Of a stretch of 34,088 nt of DNA, positions 20,412 through 27,959 are shown piece after piece; the first letter of the stretch is position 1, and every line of letters starts with the position of its first letter. Source of the DNA: Verrucomicrobiales bacterium (GTDB lineage Bacteria > Verrucomicrobiota > Verrucomicrobiia > Limisphaerales > SXTU01); NCBI GenBank assembly GCA_005791875.1, contig SXTU01000030.1, positions 1 to 34,088 on the forward strand, written 5' to 3'. The notes under the pieces are model-generated. The model saw only the letters and a program-made list of their open reading frames with translations. It was not told the DNA's origin and did not search any database. A program made the position numbers and the translations under genes.

Positions 20412-21941
20412 ATGGAAGCCACGGCTAAGAAGATTTTCCGCGTCCACGAACTCGGCCCCGCGCTGGAACCCCACCACGTCGCCGGGAAGACCATCATCCA
20501 CTGCCACGGCGTCTTCGACTTGCTGCACATCGGGCACATCAAGCACCTCGAAGCCGCCAAGCAACTTGGCGACGTGCTGGTGGTGACGACGACGCCCGAC
20601 CGCTTCGTGAACAAGGGGCCGCATCGGCCCGCATTCCCCGAAAAGCTGCGCGCCGAGGCGCTGGCGTCGCTGGCATGCGTGGACTTTGTGGCCGTCACCG
20701 AGTGGCCCACGGCAGTTGAGACCATCCAGATTGTCCGCCCTTCGCTCTACGTGAAGGGCATGGTGCGCGGGGAGGGCAAACGCGACCACACGACCGCGAT
20801 TTCCGAGGAGGAGGCAGCCGTGGTGGCCGGCGGCGGCAAGTTGCACCTGACCGACGAGGAGACCTTCAGCGCGTCCACGCTCATCAACCGCTTCATGGAT
20901 GTCTTCACGCCGAAGACGAAGGACTTCCTCGAACGCTTCCGCGTGGAGCATCCGCCAGAGGAAATCATCGGGCACTTGCAGGCGATTCGGAAGAAAAAGG
21001 TCCTCGTCATCGGCGAGACGATTATTGACGAGTATCAGTTCTGCAGCGTGCTGGGAAAATCCAGCAAGGAGCCGGTGCTGGCCGCGTTGCACAACCGCAC
21101 GGAGCGTTACGCTGGCGGGGTGCTGGCCATCGCGAACCACGTCTCGAACTTCTGCGATGAGGTCGGCCTCCTGAGCGCGCTGGGCACAGAGAATTCCCGC
21201 GAGGACTTCGTGCTGGCGAACCTGAACAAGAACGTCAGCCCACACTTCCTGCGCCTGCCCGACGCGCCGACGATTGTGAAGCGGCGGTTTCTCGAAGAGC
21301 ATTTATCGGCAAAGCTCTTCGAGGTCTATGAGATGCGGAACGAGCGGCTCACGCCCGCGCTCGAAGAGCAGTTCCTGAAGAAGCTCGACGAGCTGTTGCC
21401 GCAATACGACGTGGTGATCGTCGCGGACTACGGGCACGGCCTGCTCACCGAGCGCGCGGTGCAACTCATCTGCGCGCGCGCGAAATTCCTCGCGGTCAAC
21501 GTGCAGGTGAACGCCGGCAACCGCGGCTTCAACCTCATCTCCAAGTATCCCCGCGCCGACTTCGTCTCGCTGGGCGAACCCGAGGTGCGCCTCGATGCCC
21601 GCAAGATGACCGACGACCTCGCGGCCATCACGCGCACGGCGGCAGCGCGCGTGGGCAGCCAGTATTTCCTCGTCACGCGCGGCGGCGCGGGCTGCTACTG
21701 CTGCGACCGCGATAAAGTCATCGCCGAAGTCCCCGCCTTCGCCATCCGCGTCGTGGACCGCGTGGGCGCAGGCGATGCGGTGTTCGCCGTGACCGCCCCG
21801 TGCGCCGCGCTGGGCATCCCGGCGGAAACGTTGGGATTCATCGCGAACGTCGTCGGCGCGGAAGCCTGCATGATCATGGGCCACCGCAGCTTCATTGACC
21901 CGACCAGTCTCTTCCGCCACTTTACGTCGCTGATGAAGTAG
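20412..21941 (+). CDS. nucleotidyltransferase-PfkB kinase fusion (HldE-like, reversed order)
   Basis: 509 residues from the ATG at 20412. Residues about 25-165 are a cytidylyltransferase-like domain with IIHCHGVFDLLHIGHIKHLE (HIGH at 39-42) and a later ISEEEAA/TFSAST block close to the usual SSTxI position. Residues about 195-505 are a PfkB/ribokinase domain with VLVIGETIIDEY, a YAGGVLAIANHVSNF segment and the catalytic VGAGDAVFA (GAGD 452-455). HldE of LPS heptose synthesis joins the same two activities with the kinase first; here the order is reversed. It likely phosphorylates a sugar and activates it as a nucleotide sugar. It leads an operon with an epimerase, two DegT aminotransferases and a HAD-phosphotransferase fusion. 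The frame is open upstream to 20322, but the homologous part begins after the chosen Met. Confidence 0.88.
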   Translation: MEATAKKIFRVHELGPALEPHHVAGKTIIHCHGVFDLLHIGHIKHLEAAKQLGDVLVVTTTPDRFVNKGPHRPAFPEKLRAEALASLACVDFVAVTEWPTAVETIQIVRPSLYVKGMVRGEGKRDHTTAISEEEAAVVAGGGKLHLTDEETFSASTLINRFMDVFTPKTKDFLERFRVEHPPEEIIGHLQAIRKKKVLVIGETIIDEYQFCSVLGKSSKEPVLAALHNRTERYAGGVLAIANHVSNFCDEVGLLSALGTENSREDFVLANLNKNVSPHFLRLPDAPTIVKRRFLEEHLSAKLFEVYEMRNERLTPALEEQFLKKLDELLPQYDVVIVADYGHGLLTERAVQLICARAKFLAVNVQVNAGNRGFNLISKYPRADFVSLGEPEVRLDARKMTDDLAAITRTAAARVGSQYFLVTRGGAGCYCCDRDKVIAEVPAFAIRVVDRVGAGDAVFAVTAPCAALGIPAETLGFIANVVGAEACMIMGHRSFIDPTSLFRHFTSLMK

Positions 21942-21974
21942 CCGACAAATCGCTTTCGCAGACTGAGCATTCCC

Positions 21975-22994
21975 ATGAGTCAATCCAACCCCAACGGCGA
22001 CAACACTATCCTCGTCACCGGCGGCGGCGGCTACGTCGGCAGCGCGCTCGTGCCAGCGCTGCTCGATGCCGGCTATCGCGTCCGCGTGCTCGACACCTTC
22101 TGGTATGGCAAGCAGGTCTTCGGCGACCACGCGCAGCGCCCGGAGCTGGAGCTGTTGGAGGTGGACTTGCGCGACTCCAAACGCGTCGGCGAGGCGATGC
22201 GCGGCGTGGATGCCGTCATTCACCTCGCCTGCATCTCGAACGACCCGAGCTTCGAGCTGAACCCGAACCTCGGCAAATCCATCAACTACGACTGCTTCGC
22301 CGGGCTGATGGACGGCGCGATTGCCGCCGGCGTGAAGCGTTTCATCTACGCAAGTTCCTCCAGCATCTACGGCGTGAAGGAAACCCCCGACGTGCGCGAG
22401 GACGCCGAACCGCTCCCGCTCACCGACTACTCCCGCTTCAAGCTCGACTGCGAGCGCGACCTCCTCGCCCGCAGCGACCTGCGCGGCATGGACCGCGTCA
22501 TCATCCGGCCCGCGACCGTCTGCGGCTACGCGCCGCGCCTGCGCCTCGACCTTTCGGTCAACATCCTCACCATCCACGCGCTGGTGAATCACAAGATCCG
22601 CATCTTCGGCGGAAAGCAATTGCGCCCGAACTTAAACATTAAGGACATGGTGCGCGCCTACCTGACCTTCCTCGCCGCGCCCGCCGCGAAGGTGGATCGC
22701 GAGGCGTTCAACGTCGGCTTCCAGAATCTTGCCATCGAGAAAATCGCCTTCCTCGTGCGCGACACGATTGGCGACCAAACCATCGAGCTGGAATACACGC
22801 CCAGCGACGACAACCGCAGCTACCACGTCAACTCCGACAAGGTGAAGCGCGTGCTCGGCTTCGAGCCGCAGTTCGGCATCGAGGACGCCATCCAGAGCAT
22901 CGTGGACGCGTATCGCGCCGGGAAGATTCCCGACCCGTTCAAGCACACGCACTACTCGAACATCAAGCGGATGCAGGAGCTGAAGATTAGTTGA
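21975..22994 (+). CDS. NAD-dependent sugar epimerase/dehydratase
   Basis: 339 residues, an extended short-chain dehydrogenase. The Rossmann motif TGGGGYVGS (residues 15-23) binds NAD(P). The catalytic set is present as YASSSSIYG (Ser128-130) and Tyr152 with Lys156 in LTDYSRFKLDCE. A NIKDMV segment and a SDKVKRVLGFEP motif near the end are typical of nucleotide-sugar epimerases and dehydratases. The exact sugar cannot be told. The gene lies 33 bases after the fusion kinase and 9 bases before the first aminotransferase, so it is part of the same operon. The product probably supplies the keto or epimerised sugar for the aminotransferases. Confidence 0.93.
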   Translation: MSQSNPNGDNTILVTGGGGYVGSALVPALLDAGYRVRVLDTFWYGKQVFGDHAQRPELELLEVDLRDSKRVGEAMRGVDAVIHLACISNDPSFELNPNLGKSINYDCFAGLMDGAIAAGVKRFIYASSSSIYGVKETPDVREDAEPLPLTDYSRFKLDCERDLLARSDLRGMDRVIIRPATVCGYAPRLRLDLSVNILTIHALVNHKIRIFGGKQLRPNLNIKDMVRAYLTFLAAPAAKVDREAFNVGFQNLAIEKIAFLVRDTIGDQTIELEYTPSDDNRSYHVNSDKVKRVLGFEPQFGIEDAIQSIVDAYRAGKIPDPFKHTHYSNIKRMQELKIS

Positions 22995-23003
22995 GCCCGT
23001 GTC

Positions 23004-24122
23004 ATGAAGAAGGATCGCCCCAAGATTCCCTACGTTGACGTCGCGCGCCAGCACGCGCCGCTCAAGCGGGACTTGCTCGCGGCGGTGGAACAGGTGCTCG
23101 ATCAAGGCGCGTTCATCCTCGGCCCGCAAGTCGCCGAGTTTGAGGCGCAGTTCGCCCAGCTCGTCCAAGTCCCGCACGCCATCGGCGTCAACTCCGGCGC
23201 GGACGCGATGATTCTCGCCCTGCGCGCGCTTGGCATCGGACCCGGCGACGAAGTCATCACGGCGGTCAACTCCTTCGTCGCCAGCGCGAGCTGCGTCGCC
23301 CTTGTCGGCGCGAAACCCGTGCTCGCGGACGTCGGCCACGACTACAACATCGCCCCTGCCGCCGCTGCCGCCGCCATCACGCCGCGCACGCGCGCCATCA
23401 TTCCCGTCCACCTCACCGGCCGTCCGGCGGACATGGACGCCATCATGGCCCTCGCGCGGAAGCACAACCTCTTCGTCATTGAGGATGCCGCGCAATCCGT
23501 CGCCGCGCAGTATCGCGGCCAGCCCGTCGGCTCCTTCGGGGACGTGAACGCCTTCAGCCTCCACCCGCTCAAGACGCTCAACGCCTGCGGTGACGGCGGC
23601 GTCGCGACCACCCGCAGCGCGGCCCTCGCCGAGAAGATTCAGCTTCTCCGCAACCTCGGCCTCAAGACACGTGAGAACTGCGTCGAGTGGAGTAGCAACT
23701 CACGTCTCGACACTCTCCAGGCCGCGATGCTGCTCGTGAAACTGCGCCACCTCGAAGCATGGACCGAACAGCGCCGCGCCAACGCCCGCTTCTACCGCGC
23801 GCGCCTCGCCGGTGTCGCTGGCGTGCAGTTACCCGATGACCCGCCGCACCTGCGCAGCGTCTATCACACGTTCGTGGTGCAAGTGGACCGCCGCGAGAAA
23901 CTCCGCGACTTCCTCCTCGCCCGTGGCGTCGGCACGCAAGTGCATTACCCGAACCCGATTCACCTCCAAGACTGCGCGAAGGAACTCGGCTGTAAGCTCG
24001 GCGACTTCCCCGTCGCCGAAGCCCAAGCCAAACGCATCCTCAGCCTGCCGGTTTATCCCGAGCTGACCGAGGCAGAGCTGGAGACGGTCGCGAGTGGCGT
24101 CCGCGAGTTTTTCGGTGCATGA
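23004..24122 (+). CDS. DegT/DnrJ/EryC1 sugar aminotransferase (1)
   Basis: 372 residues. The PLP enzyme of the DegT class shows the N-terminal IPYVDVARQHAPLKRDLLAA, substrate loop IGVNSGADAMILALRALGIG, PLP phosphate/ring contacts in VIEDAAQSVAAQYRG, and the PLP lysine Lys190 in [17 protein letters not shown]. Such enzymes transfer an amino group from glutamate or glutamine onto a keto-nucleotide sugar. It starts only nine bases after the epimerase gene. The second aminotransferase 250 bases downstream is a clear paralogue (similar motifs [15 protein letters not shown]), so the pathway may install two amino groups or the copies may act on different sugars. Confidence 0.94.
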   Translation: MKKDRPKIPYVDVARQHAPLKRDLLAAVEQVLDQGAFILGPQVAEFEAQFAQLVQVPHAIGVNSGADAMILALRALGIGPGDEVITAVNSFVASASCVALVGAKPVLADVGHDYNIAPAAAAAAITPRTRAIIPVHLTGRPADMDAIMALARKHNLFVIEDAAQSVAAQYRGQPVGSFGDVNAFSLHPLKTLNACGDGGVATTRSAALAEKIQLLRNLGLKTRENCVEWSSNSRLDTLQAAMLLVKLRHLEAWTEQRRANARFYRARLAGVAGVQLPDDPPHLRSVYHTFVVQVDRREKLRDFLLARGVGTQVHYPNPIHLQDCAKELGCKLGDFPVAEAQAKRILSLPVYPELTEAELETVASGVREFFGA

Positions 24123-24143
24123 GCGCGGCCACGAACCTTTCCG

Positions 24144-24309
24144 CTCTCATTAGCACCCGGCTTCAGCCGGGTGTTTGGCACATGAGAGCTGCGGAAACCG
24201 TTTCAACGGTTTCCGCTCGGACGCCAAGGCCACCCGGCGGGAAAGTCGTTGAAACGGCTTCCCCTTCCACCCGCACCAACACCGGGCTGAAGCCCGGTGC
24301 TAATGAGAG
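24144..24309. repeat. composite palindromic element between the two aminotransferase genes
   Basis: Outer arms of 31 bases (24144-24174 and 24279-24309) are inverted with two mismatches; each arm itself contains a hairpin (CACCCGGCTTCAGCCGGGTG in the left arm). Inside lies GGAAACCGTT-TC-AACGGTTTCC (24193-24214) and a related inverted piece near 24248-24262. The whole 166 bases fold on themselves in the operon transcript. It fills most of the 252-base gap; the rest (24310-24374) holds only a CATCTGTG-type repeat phrase. Confidence 0.8.
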
Positions 24310-24374
24310 TTGCGTCAGGCCAGCTCGCTTCCATCTGTGTTCATCTCTGCCCATCTGTGGCTAACTCTCCCCGC

Positions 24375-25478
24375 ATGAAAGTCCCGTTCTCTTATCTCGA
24401 CCGGCAGTTTGCCAACCTCGAAGACTACCTCGCCGACCTCCGCGCGTTCGTGCCCACCGGTGACTTCACGCTCGGCGTGCCGCTGGAGCAGTTCGAGGCC
24501 AGCTTCGCCAAGCTCATGGAAGCCCCGCACGCCATCGGCGTGGGCACCGGCACGGATGCCATCGCGTTGTCGCTGAAGAATCTTGGGGTCGGCCCCGGCG
24601 ACGAAGTCATCACCACGCCGAACACCTTCGTCGCCAGCGTTGGGGCCATCGTGCAGACCGGCGCGCGGCCCGTCTTCGTGGACAGCACGGACGGCTACGT
24701 GATTGACGTGACGAAGATCGAGGCCGCCCTTACGCCGCACACTAAGGCCATCGTCCCCGTCCACTACACCGGCAACGTTGCCGACATGCCGGCCATCATG
24801 GCCATAGCGAAGGCGCGCGGCCTGCAAGTCGTCGAGGACGCCTGCCAGTCCATCATGGGCGCAATTAATGGCAAGCTCGTCGGCTCGTGGGGCGCGACGG
24901 CGGCCTTCAGCCTGCATCCGCTCAAGAACCTCACTGTCTGGTCCGACGGCGGCGTCATCGTCACGCACGACGACGCGCTGGCCGCCAAGCTCCGCAAGTA
25001 TCGCAACCACGGCCTGCGCAACCGCGACGAGGTCGAGTTCTACGGCGTCAACTGCCGGCTCGACACCGTGCAGGCCGTCATCGGGAACCGCCTCATCCCC
25101 ACGACGCCGGAAATTACCCGCAAGCGCATCGCCAACGCCGCGCGCTACGACGCCGCGTTCGCCGACCTCGGCGAGTTCATCAAGATTCCCGTGCGCCGCC
25201 CCGGCGTGCGCCACGTCTATCACCTCTACTCGCTCCACGTGCAGCGCCGCGACGAACTCCTCGCGCACCTCGTGAAGAACGGCGTGCAGGCGAAAATTCA
25301 TTATCCCATCCCGATGCACCTCCAGCCCGCGTCCGCCTACCTCGGCTACAAGCTCGGCGACTTCCCCGACGCGGAGAACCACAGCCGCGTCTGCCTCACG
25401 CTCCCCGGCCACTCGTATCTCACCGAGGACGAAGTGAGCTACACCATCGAGCAAGTGCGGAAGTTTTACCGGAGTTGA
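24375..25478 (+). CDS. DegT/DnrJ/EryC1 sugar aminotransferase (2)
   Basis: 367 residues from the ATG at 24375; the frame is open upstream to 24297 but that part is repeat sequence. Family motifs: [53 protein letters not shown], and the PLP lysine Lys184 in [17 protein letters not shown]. It is a paralogue of the preceding aminotransferase, separated from it by the palindromic element. The C-terminal [20 protein letters not shown] corresponds to the YPNPIHLQDCAKELGCKLGD of copy 1. It probably acts on a nucleotide sugar made by the operon. A toxin-antitoxin pair begins 44 bases downstream. Confidence 0.93.
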   Translation: MKVPFSYLDRQFANLEDYLADLRAFVPTGDFTLGVPLEQFEASFAKLMEAPHAIGVGTGTDAIALSLKNLGVGPGDEVITTPNTFVASVGAIVQTGARPVFVDSTDGYVIDVTKIEAALTPHTKAIVPVHYTGNVADMPAIMAIAKARGLQVVEDACQSIMGAINGKLVGSWGATAAFSLHPLKNLTVWSDGGVIVTHDDALAAKLRKYRNHGLRNRDEVEFYGVNCRLDTVQAVIGNRLIPTTPEITRKRIANAARYDAAFADLGEFIKIPVRRPGVRHVYHLYSLHVQRRDELLAHLVKNGVQAKIHYPIPMHLQPASAYLGYKLGDFPDAENHSRVCLTLPGHSYLTEDEVSYTIEQVRKFYRS

Positions 25479-25522
25479 CCGCGTGCCTTGACGCACTTCT
25501 CCGCGAAGCCGACACTTCCGCC

Positions 25523-25774
25523 ATGACACCCGACGCCGACCGCCTTACGGCCACCGTCCTTGCCCAGCCGCCGGGAGTGCGCGCTCGGCTGGCGAACGAT
25601 CTGATTGCCAGCCTCGAAACCGAGCCGGCAGCCGACGTGGAGACGGAATGGCAGTCCGTGCTGGACCGGCGTGGGCGGGAGATTGCCAGCGGCAAGGTGG
25701 TGTGCGGCGACGCCTTCCAAGCGGTGGACAAAATCCGGGCCAAGCTGAATGTGGCGCGCACGCAGCCATCCTGA
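25523..25774 (+). CDS. addiction-module antitoxin (Unstab_antitox type)
   Basis: 83 residues from the ATG at 25523. The protein has the pattern of the short 'putative addiction module component' antitoxins: an N-terminal helix with ATVLAQPPGVRARLANDLIA-SLE, then WQSVLDRRGREIASGK, whose W..E/R..R-x-x-E-I-x-SG-K order is characteristic, then a C-terminal KIRAKLN. It overlaps the next gene, a RelE/ParE-type toxin, by 26 bases. The pair lies inside the nucleotide-sugar operon, 44 bases after an aminotransferase gene, and has no visible promoter of its own, so it may be transcribed with the operon. Confidence 0.82.
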   Translation: MTPDADRLTATVLAQPPGVRARLANDLIASLETEPAADVETEWQSVLDRRGREIASGKVVCGDAFQAVDKIRAKLNVARTQPS

Positions 25775-26054
25775 AGCCGATGCCGAACTGGAGGAGGCCG
25801 CCGTCCATTACGAGCAGTGCGCGCCGGACTTGGGCCATCGCTTCCTCGACGACTACGTCGCCACCCTGCGCCGGATTTTGGCTGACTCGCCTCGTTGGCG
25901 GCGCATCTATGGAGATAACCGCAAGTTGAACTTCCAGCGCTTTCCCTACGGCATCGTCTTCGTCGAGAATGAGGGCGAGCAGGTATTTTATGTGAAGGCC
26001 GTCATGCACTTTCACCGCCGACCGCTCTACTGGCAGCACCGCACCGGCCCATGA
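25749..26054 (+). CDS. RelE/ParE-family toxin
   Basis: 101 residues. The opening HPEADAELEEAAVHYEQ and the later PRWRRIYGDNRKLNFQRFPYG with FYVKAVMHFHRRPLYW are the standard RelE/ParE pattern, with the basic strand and final HxxRxPxYW motif. RelE-type members cut mRNA on the ribosome and ParE-type members poison gyrase; the sequence alone does not decide. The start overlaps the antitoxin gene by 26 bases. The stop overlaps the start of the HAD-phosphotransferase gene as ATGA, so translation of that enzyme may be coupled to toxin translation. Confidence 0.85.
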   Translation: MWRARSHPEADAELEEAAVHYEQCAPDLGHRFLDDYVATLRRILADSPRWRRIYGDNRKLNFQRFPYGIVFVENEGEQVFYVKAVMHFHRRPLYWQHRTGP

Positions 26055-27928
26055 ACGCGCCCGCCAACTTGCTCCTCGGCCTCGACTTCGACGGCACGGT
26101 GGTGGTGTATGACGAGGTTTTCCACCGCCACGCCTTCGAGCGGTTTGGGATGCCCACGGGGGACAGGAGTGTCCCCGTTACGAAGACCGCCGTGCGGGAC
26201 TGGCTGCGGAGCCAGCCGGACGGCGAGACGAAGTGGATTGAACTTCAGGGCCTCGTCTATGGGAACAAGGTGGTCGAGGCGAAGCTGGCGCCCGGCCTCG
26301 CGGAATTCCTCCGTGCCATCCGCGTTGCGCAAATCCCCGTCTGCATCATCAGCCACAAGACCGAGTTTTCCGTCGCCGAACCGGGCGTGAACCTACGTGC
26401 TGCCGCACTGGCGTGGCTGGAGTCGAACGACTTCTTTGCCGCTGATGGTTTCGGGCTGCGGCGTGAGGACGTGTTCTTCGAGTCCACGCGCGCTGAGAAG
26501 CTCCGCCGCATCGCCGCGCAGGGCTGCACGGTCTTCGTGGATGACTTGGAGGAGGTGCTGACGGAGCCGGAGTTTCCCAAGGGCGTCGAGCGGTGGCATT
26601 ACCTACCCGGCGGAAGTGGGCGGCAGCACGAAGCGATTCGGGTGCTGGCGGGCTGGGCCACGCTTCAACATTGGCTTCTGAGTGATGCGCCCGAGTCACC
26701 CACCGCCGCTTCTCCCTCGCCCCCATCGGGGGAGAGGGCTGGGGTGAGGGGGCAGGGCGTGCTCTCGCAGAGCAGCAACCAAACTCCTGCTGCCACCCCG
26801 CCCCCGCCCCCTCATTCCCTCTCCCCCGGTGGGGGCGAGGGAGGTCCGCGTTCGGCTCAGTCGAGTTCGGTCTCCGATGAACCTATCTTCGCCGCTGTGG
26901 CCGCTGCGTTGGGACAACGGCCGGATGCTGTGACCCGCCTCGCGGGTGGGGCGAACAACGTCGTGGCGCGCGTGGACGTGGACGGAAAGCCGCTGCTGGC
27001 GAAGCTCTACTTCACCCACGCCCGCGATCCGCGCGACCGGCTCGGCACGGAGTATGGCGTGCTGGAATTCCTCTGGCAGAACGGCGTGCGGTGCGTGGCT
27101 GAGCCGCTGCGGATGAGCCGCGGACAGCACCTTGGCGTCTACGAGTTCGTCGCCGGAGCGCGCGTCGCGCCGGGGCAGGTGGCGGCGGCGGACGTGCAAC
27201 AACTCGCGGACCTCCTCGCTGCGATGTGGCGGCTGCGGACGCAACCGGGCGCGGAGAAATTGCCGCCCGCTTCCGAGGCCGCGTTCACGCTCAACGGCTA
27301 CTGGGGAAATGTGGATCGGCGGCTGAACCGCGTGCGCGCGGCAATGACTCAAGAGCCGGACGCGCCGCACCGCGTCCCTGCCGAGGTGCGGCAGTTCGTG
27401 GAGCGCGAGTTGGTGCCGGTGGTGGCGGCGGTGCGGGAGTTCCTTTTAGCACAGGCTCCCAAGCTCGGCGTCGGCTTGGACTCTGAGCTGCCGCTGGCGC
27501 AACGCACCTTGAGTCCGGCGGACCACGGGTTTCACAACGTCCTCCGCCGCGCGGACGGGCGGCTGACGTTCCTCGACTTCGAGTATGCCGGCTGGGACGA
27601 CCCGGCACAGACGCTGGCGAACGCGCTGTTGCTCCCGGAAGTGCCGCTGCCCACTGAGCATCGCGTCACGTTCCTGCGCGAGATGCTGGCGCGGTTGGAC
27701 GGCGCGGAAGGCGTTGCCGCACGGCTGCGGCTCACCTACCCGATGCTCGCGCTCAAGTGGAGTCTCATCATGTTGAACGAGTTTTTGCCGGTGGGCGGGG
27801 AGCGGCGGGCGTTTGCGGGCGCGAACGAGGAGGCGCGGCGGGCGGGGCAGTTGGCGAAGGCGCGGCGGCAGTTGGAAGTCGTGCGGGAGGCGTTGGGGCC
27901 GGATTGCTTCCTTGCTGAAGTTGGTTAA
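26051..27928 (+). CDS. HAD hydrolase-APH phosphotransferase fusion
   Basis: 625 residues. Residues 1-220 are a HAD-like domain: LLLGLDFDGTVVVYDE (Asp12, Asp14), ICIISHKTEF as the Ser/Thr motif and TVFVDDLEEVLTEPEFP as the late acidic motif. Residues about 270-620 are an aminoglycoside/choline-kinase-like phosphotransferase: RLAGGANNVVARVDVDGKPL, LLAKLYF (ATP-binding Lys), the Brenner-type SPADHGFHNVL and the metal motif FLDFEYAGWDDP. The two domains are joined by about 50 low-complexity residues (SPSPPSGERAGVRGQ ... HSLSPGGGEGG) encoded by a pair of REP-like palindromes at 26714-26841. A smaller palindrome at 26156-26178 is read as TGDRSVPV. It is the last gene of the sugar operon, with an ATGA overlap with the toxin gene. 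It may remove and add phosphate on sugars of this pathway. Confidence 0.82.
   Translation: MNAPANLLLGLDFDGTVVVYDEVFHRHAFERFGMPTGDRSVPVTKTAVRDWLRSQPDGETKWIELQGLVYGNKVVEAKLAPGLAEFLRAIRVAQIPVCIISHKTEFSVAEPGVNLRAAALAWLESNDFFAADGFGLRREDVFFESTRAEKLRRIAAQGCTVFVDDLEEVLTEPEFPKGVERWHYLPGGSGRQHEAIRVLAGWATLQHWLLSDAPESPTAASPSPPSGERAGVRGQGVLSQSSNQTPAATPPPPPHSLSPGGGEGGPRSAQSSSVSDEPIFAAVAAALGQRPDAVTRLAGGANNVVARVDVDGKPLLAKLYFTHARDPRDRLGTEYGVLEFLWQNGVRCVAEPLRMSRGQHLGVYEFVAGARVAPGQVAAADVQQLADLLAAMWRLRTQPGAEKLPPASEAAFTLNGYWGNVDRRLNRVRAAMTQEPDAPHRVPAEVRQFVERELVPVVAAVREFLLAQAPKLGVGLDSELPLAQRTLSPADHGFHNVLRRADGRLTFLDFEYAGWDDPAQTLANALLLPEVPLPTEHRVTFLREMLARLDGAEGVAARLRLTYPMLALKWSLIMLNEFLPVGGERRAFAGANEEARRAGQLAKARRQLEVVREALGPDCFLAEVG
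26156..26178. repeat. in-frame small palindrome in the HAD domain
   Basis: GGGGACA-GGAG-TGTCCCC (26159-26176) is a perfect hairpin, with ACG/CGT extending it. It is read as GDRSVPV between the first HAD motif and the cap region. The frame is kept. Confidence 0.6.
26714..26841. repeat. inverted pair of REP units (REPIN-like) in a coding linker
   Basis: CCCTCGCCCCCATC-GGGGGAGAGGG with tail GCTGGGGTGAGGGGGC is followed about 80 bases later by the inverted copy CCCTCTCCCCCGG-TGGGGGCGAGGG with the mirror tail. Together they form a long potential hairpin in the mRNA. They encode the Pro/Gly/Ser-rich linker between the HAD and phosphotransferase domains. Confidence 0.85.
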
Positions 27929-27959
27929 CGAAGCCGCGCAGCAGCCCGGCCCTACCGCA

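Noticed and set aside
24119-24364. 81-residue open frame between the aminotransferase genes
   Set aside because: It lies entirely in the palindromic element and reads only repeat sequence.
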